Positions 13,720-15,325 of a stretch of DNA of 15,325 bases are shown piece after piece. Source of the stretch: an uncultured Actinomycetes bacterium (GTDB lineage Bacteria > Actinomycetota > Actinomycetes > Nanopelagicales > Nanopelagicaceae); assembly GCA_903932695.1 (NCBI GenBank), contig CAIZGZ010000185.1, positions 1 to 15,325 on the forward strand, given 5' to 3'. The translations under genes were made by a program, and so were the position numbers. Position 1 is the stretch's first letter. Every line of letters starts with the position of its first letter. The notes below the pieces were generated by a model that was not told where the DNA came from, did no database searches, and saw only the letters and a program-made list of their open reading frames with translations.

Positions 13720-14853
13720 TTATTTCAAACCTAATGAACGCCCAACCAGAGATTGGGCTCTAGGCATCAAGTTCGCCAAAAGTTCATCAAAGGCGCGGGT
13801 GGTCGGGGTCTGATCTTCCTGCAAGACCGCTGGAATTCCTTCATCCCCGCCATTGCGTAGGCGCGTATCAAAGGGGACCTTTGCAAGGAGTTTGATGGGC
13901 GAGCCAACGAGCTCACTTAACCGGGCTGCGGTCTCTACTCCCCCGCCACCGCCAAAGAGCGAGATCGGCTCGCCACAGTGAGGACAAGGACTCTCAGACA
14001 TATTCTCGACCACGCCGATGATCCGTTGATTCATCTGGTGGGCGATACGCCCGGCTCGCTCCGCAACTTCGGCCGCTGCGATCTGTGGCGTAGTAACAAC
14101 AAGGACTTCGCTACTTGGAAGCATCTGCCCCAACGATATTGCGATATCGCCGGTGCCAGGCGGCAGATCAATAAAGAGAAAATCGAGTGCGCCCCAGTAG
14201 GCATCACACATTAACTGGTCGAGAACTCGATGAAGTAGCGGTCCTCGATATGCAATGTGGTCGGATCGAGTTGGCTTAAACATCTCCATGGAGACGACCT
14301 TGACGCCATACTTTTCAACCGGCATAAAAAAAGTCTTATCAATTGTCGTGGGGCGTTGATCAATAATTCCCATGAGACGTGGGGTCGAGTGGCCGTAGAC
14401 ATCGGCGTCAAGAATTCCTACCTTCAGCCCTGCCTTTGCAGCTGCAACCGCGAGATTCACAGTGATAGAGGATTTGCCTACGCCACCTTTACCGGATGCG
14501 ATACCAATCACTCGGGTTAAGCTCTGGGCAGATGCAAATGGATTTACTCTTTCTACTCCACCGCGTAGCGATTTCTTGAGAGCGGTAAGTTCATCTTCGG
14601 TCATCACAGTGAAGACCACATCTACGCGATCAATGCCGCCGACCGCTAACAGCGCTTGCTGCACATCTGCTTCGATCCGATCGCGCATCGGGCAGCCAAC
14701 GATCGTTAATTTGATCGTGAGCTCAACTACCCCATCTACCACCTCAAGCCCGGCAATCATCCCGAGCTCAGGAAGTGGACGATGCAGCTCTGGGTCAATA
14801 ACGCTACCCAGCGCAGCACGAACCGATTCGATTACAGCAACATCACCATTCAT
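13720..14853 (-). CDS. mrp: Mrp/NBP35-family iron-sulphur carrier ATPase
   Basis: This 377-residue protein belongs to the P-loop ATPases that carry and deliver [4Fe-4S] clusters to apoproteins. Residues about 5-85 are a DUF59/MIP18 domain with the conserved Cys at 54. The deviant Walker A GKGGVGKSS lies at 121-129, DADVYG at 149-154, DLPPGTGD at 229-236, and the cluster-bridging CPHC at 290-293. An FGGGGG loop follows. All key residues are intact and the length is normal. It starts 13 bases after the htrA-like stop with no Shine-Dalgarno but with TACGCT six bases upstream, so it is probably leaderless. Potential clients in this window are the WhiB and ferredoxin proteins, though that is general knowledge rather than evidence of a specific link. 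Confidence 0.93.
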   Translation of the reverse strand: MNGDVAVIESVRAALGSVIDPELHRPLPELGMIAGLEVVDGVVELTIKLTIVGCPMRDRIEADVQQALLAVGGIDRVDVVFTVMTEDELTALKKSLRGGVERVNPFASAQSLTRVIGIASGKGGVGKSSITVNLAVAAAKAGLKVGILDADVYGHSTPRLMGIIDQRPTTIDKTFFMPVEKYGVKVVSMEMFKPTRSDHIAYRGPLLHRVLDQLMCDAYWGALDFLFIDLPPGTGDIAISLGQMLPSSEVLVVTTPQIAAAEVAERAGRIAHQMNQRIIGVVENMSESPCPHCGEPISLFGGGGGVETAARLSELVGSPIKLLAKVPFDTRLRNGGDEGIPAVLQEDQTPTTRAFDELLANLMPRAQSLVGRSLGLK

Positions 14854-14859
14854 AGGGCG

Positions 14860-14865
14860 AGCGTA
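14860..14865 (-). promoter_or_regulatory. predicted -10 for leaderless mrp
   Basis: TACGCT on the minus strand is followed by exactly six bases and the ATG at 14853. It occupies the 13-base gap between the protease stop and mrp. Confidence 0.45.
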
Positions 14866-14866
14866 G

Positions 14867-15325
14867 TTAATTTGCAGCGATGAGTGTTACTTGAGTGGTC
14901 TTTGTGACGTTACCGCGCTGGTATTTCACGGTTACGGTATCGCCAACGCTGTGAGAGCGAACCGCGACCACAAGATCATCTGAGTTGCCGATGACCTGGC
15001 CATCGAACTCCACAATGACATCACCCGGTTGTAGGCCAGCTTTCTGTGCTGGTCCGCCGGATCGAATTGCGCTGGAGTTAGTAGCGATCTCTGCACCCGA
15101 GCCAGAGTAATTAGGGTTGAGCGAGAGACCCATGATCGGATATGTGGAGTGGCCGGTCTTGATCAATTGCTCGGCGGTCTTCTTCGCCTGGTTGATCGGG
15201 ATCGCAAAACCTAGTCCGATAGATCCAGGTTGTGATCCCATCACGCTTGCACCGAGCGAAGCGATCGCTGAATTCACGCCAATCACCGCGCCATTGATAT
15301 CAACGAGCGGTCCACCCGAGTTACC
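14867..15325 (-). CDS. HtrA/DegP-type serine protease with PDZ domain (partial, N-terminus beyond right edge)
   Basis: The frame is open from the window's right edge to TAA at 14869-14867 (152 residues visible). The first seven residues are GNSGGPL, the catalytic serine motif of S1C trypsin-like proteases, so the His and Asp of the triad and any membrane anchor lie outside. The rest of the protease barrel follows (GVNSAIASLG, GLGFAIPI), then one PDZ domain from about residue 65 to the end (GLQPGDVIVEFDGQVI, then VGDTVTVKYQRG). These enzymes act in envelope protein quality control, usually anchored with the catalytic part outside the cytoplasm. A protease of this type near mrp is also known in mycobacteria (htrA). 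A GTG 39 bases inside the edge is not the true start. Confidence 0.92.
   Translation of the reverse strand, partial: GNSGGPLVDINGAVIGVNSAIASLGASVMGSQPGSIGLGFAIPINQAKKTAEQLIKTGHSTYPIMGLSLNPNYSGSGAEIATNSSAIRSGGPAQKAGLQPGDVIVEFDGQVIGNSDDLVVAVRSHSVGDTVTVKYQRGNVTKTTQVTLIAAN

Noticed and set aside
1..15325. Search for tRNA, rRNA, CRISPR arrays, insertion sequences, toxin-antitoxin or phage genes
   Set aside because: I saw no repeat-spacer pattern, transposase or integrase motifs, or tRNA-like folds; nearly all DNA is occupied by housekeeping-type genes.

Overview
This window looks like chromosomal DNA from an actinobacterium with moderate GC content (about half G+C by eye). The evidence is a WhiB-type iron-sulphur regulator, a mycothiol-pathway deacetylase (MshB type), a DUF3107 gene next to a TetR regulator, a DUF5719 gene, a 7Fe ferredoxin next to a DapC-type aminotransferase, and an orphan MgtE_N/CBS protein near an Mrp ATPase. 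Moderate GC, tight packing and many apparently leaderless genes would fit a streamlined freshwater actinobacterium (Nanopelagicales-like), but this placement is inference. Every gene is housekeeping in character. I see no insertion sequence, prophage, CRISPR array, tRNA or rRNA.

Layout. Positions 1-4482 (minus strand) hold whiB, then a giant glycosyltransferase-2/membrane protein, then a DUF5719 envelope protein cut by the left edge. The 245-bp gap at 4483-4727 carries the whiB promoter and an unusual cluster of operator-like sequences. Positions 4728-7175 (minus) hold ferredoxin, DapC aminotransferase and a sugar-1-phosphate nucleotidyltransferase, read in that order. A small plus-strand gene (7264-7494) diverges from the ferredoxin and converges with mshB (7491-8405, minus). 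mshB in turn diverges from tetR-DUF3107 (8441-9323, plus). DUF3107 converges with eamA-PHP (9320-11105, minus). Positions 11125-13700 (minus) are a translationally coupled pair, an MgtE_N/CBS/PRC-like protein followed by an Nramp-family transporter. Mrp (13720-14853) and a right-edge HtrA-type protease fragment, cut exactly at its catalytic serine motif, complete the minus-strand run.

How the genes work together. The nucleotidyltransferase and the glycosyltransferase/DUF5719 pair point to cell-envelope glycan assembly near a WhiB regulator. Ferredoxin, Mrp, WhiB and MshB are tied together by iron-sulphur and thiol redox biology. The MgtE_N/CBS-Nramp pair looks like a divalent-metal uptake module whose transporter lacks the usual manganese/iron-selective residues. 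PHP and EamA form a small operon with no obvious link to the rest.

The most notable sequence-level signals are: three ACGCGT motifs at 52-53 bp spacing upstream of whiB, one inside a perfect 14-bp palindrome that overlaps the promoter -10; a dapC whose conserved N-terminus has no ATG/GTG/TTG start; a recurring '-10 hexamer, six bases, start codon' arrangement implying leaderless mRNAs; a seven-codon leader ORF overlapping the start of the small plus-strand gene; and two gene pairs whose convergent stop codons overlap.
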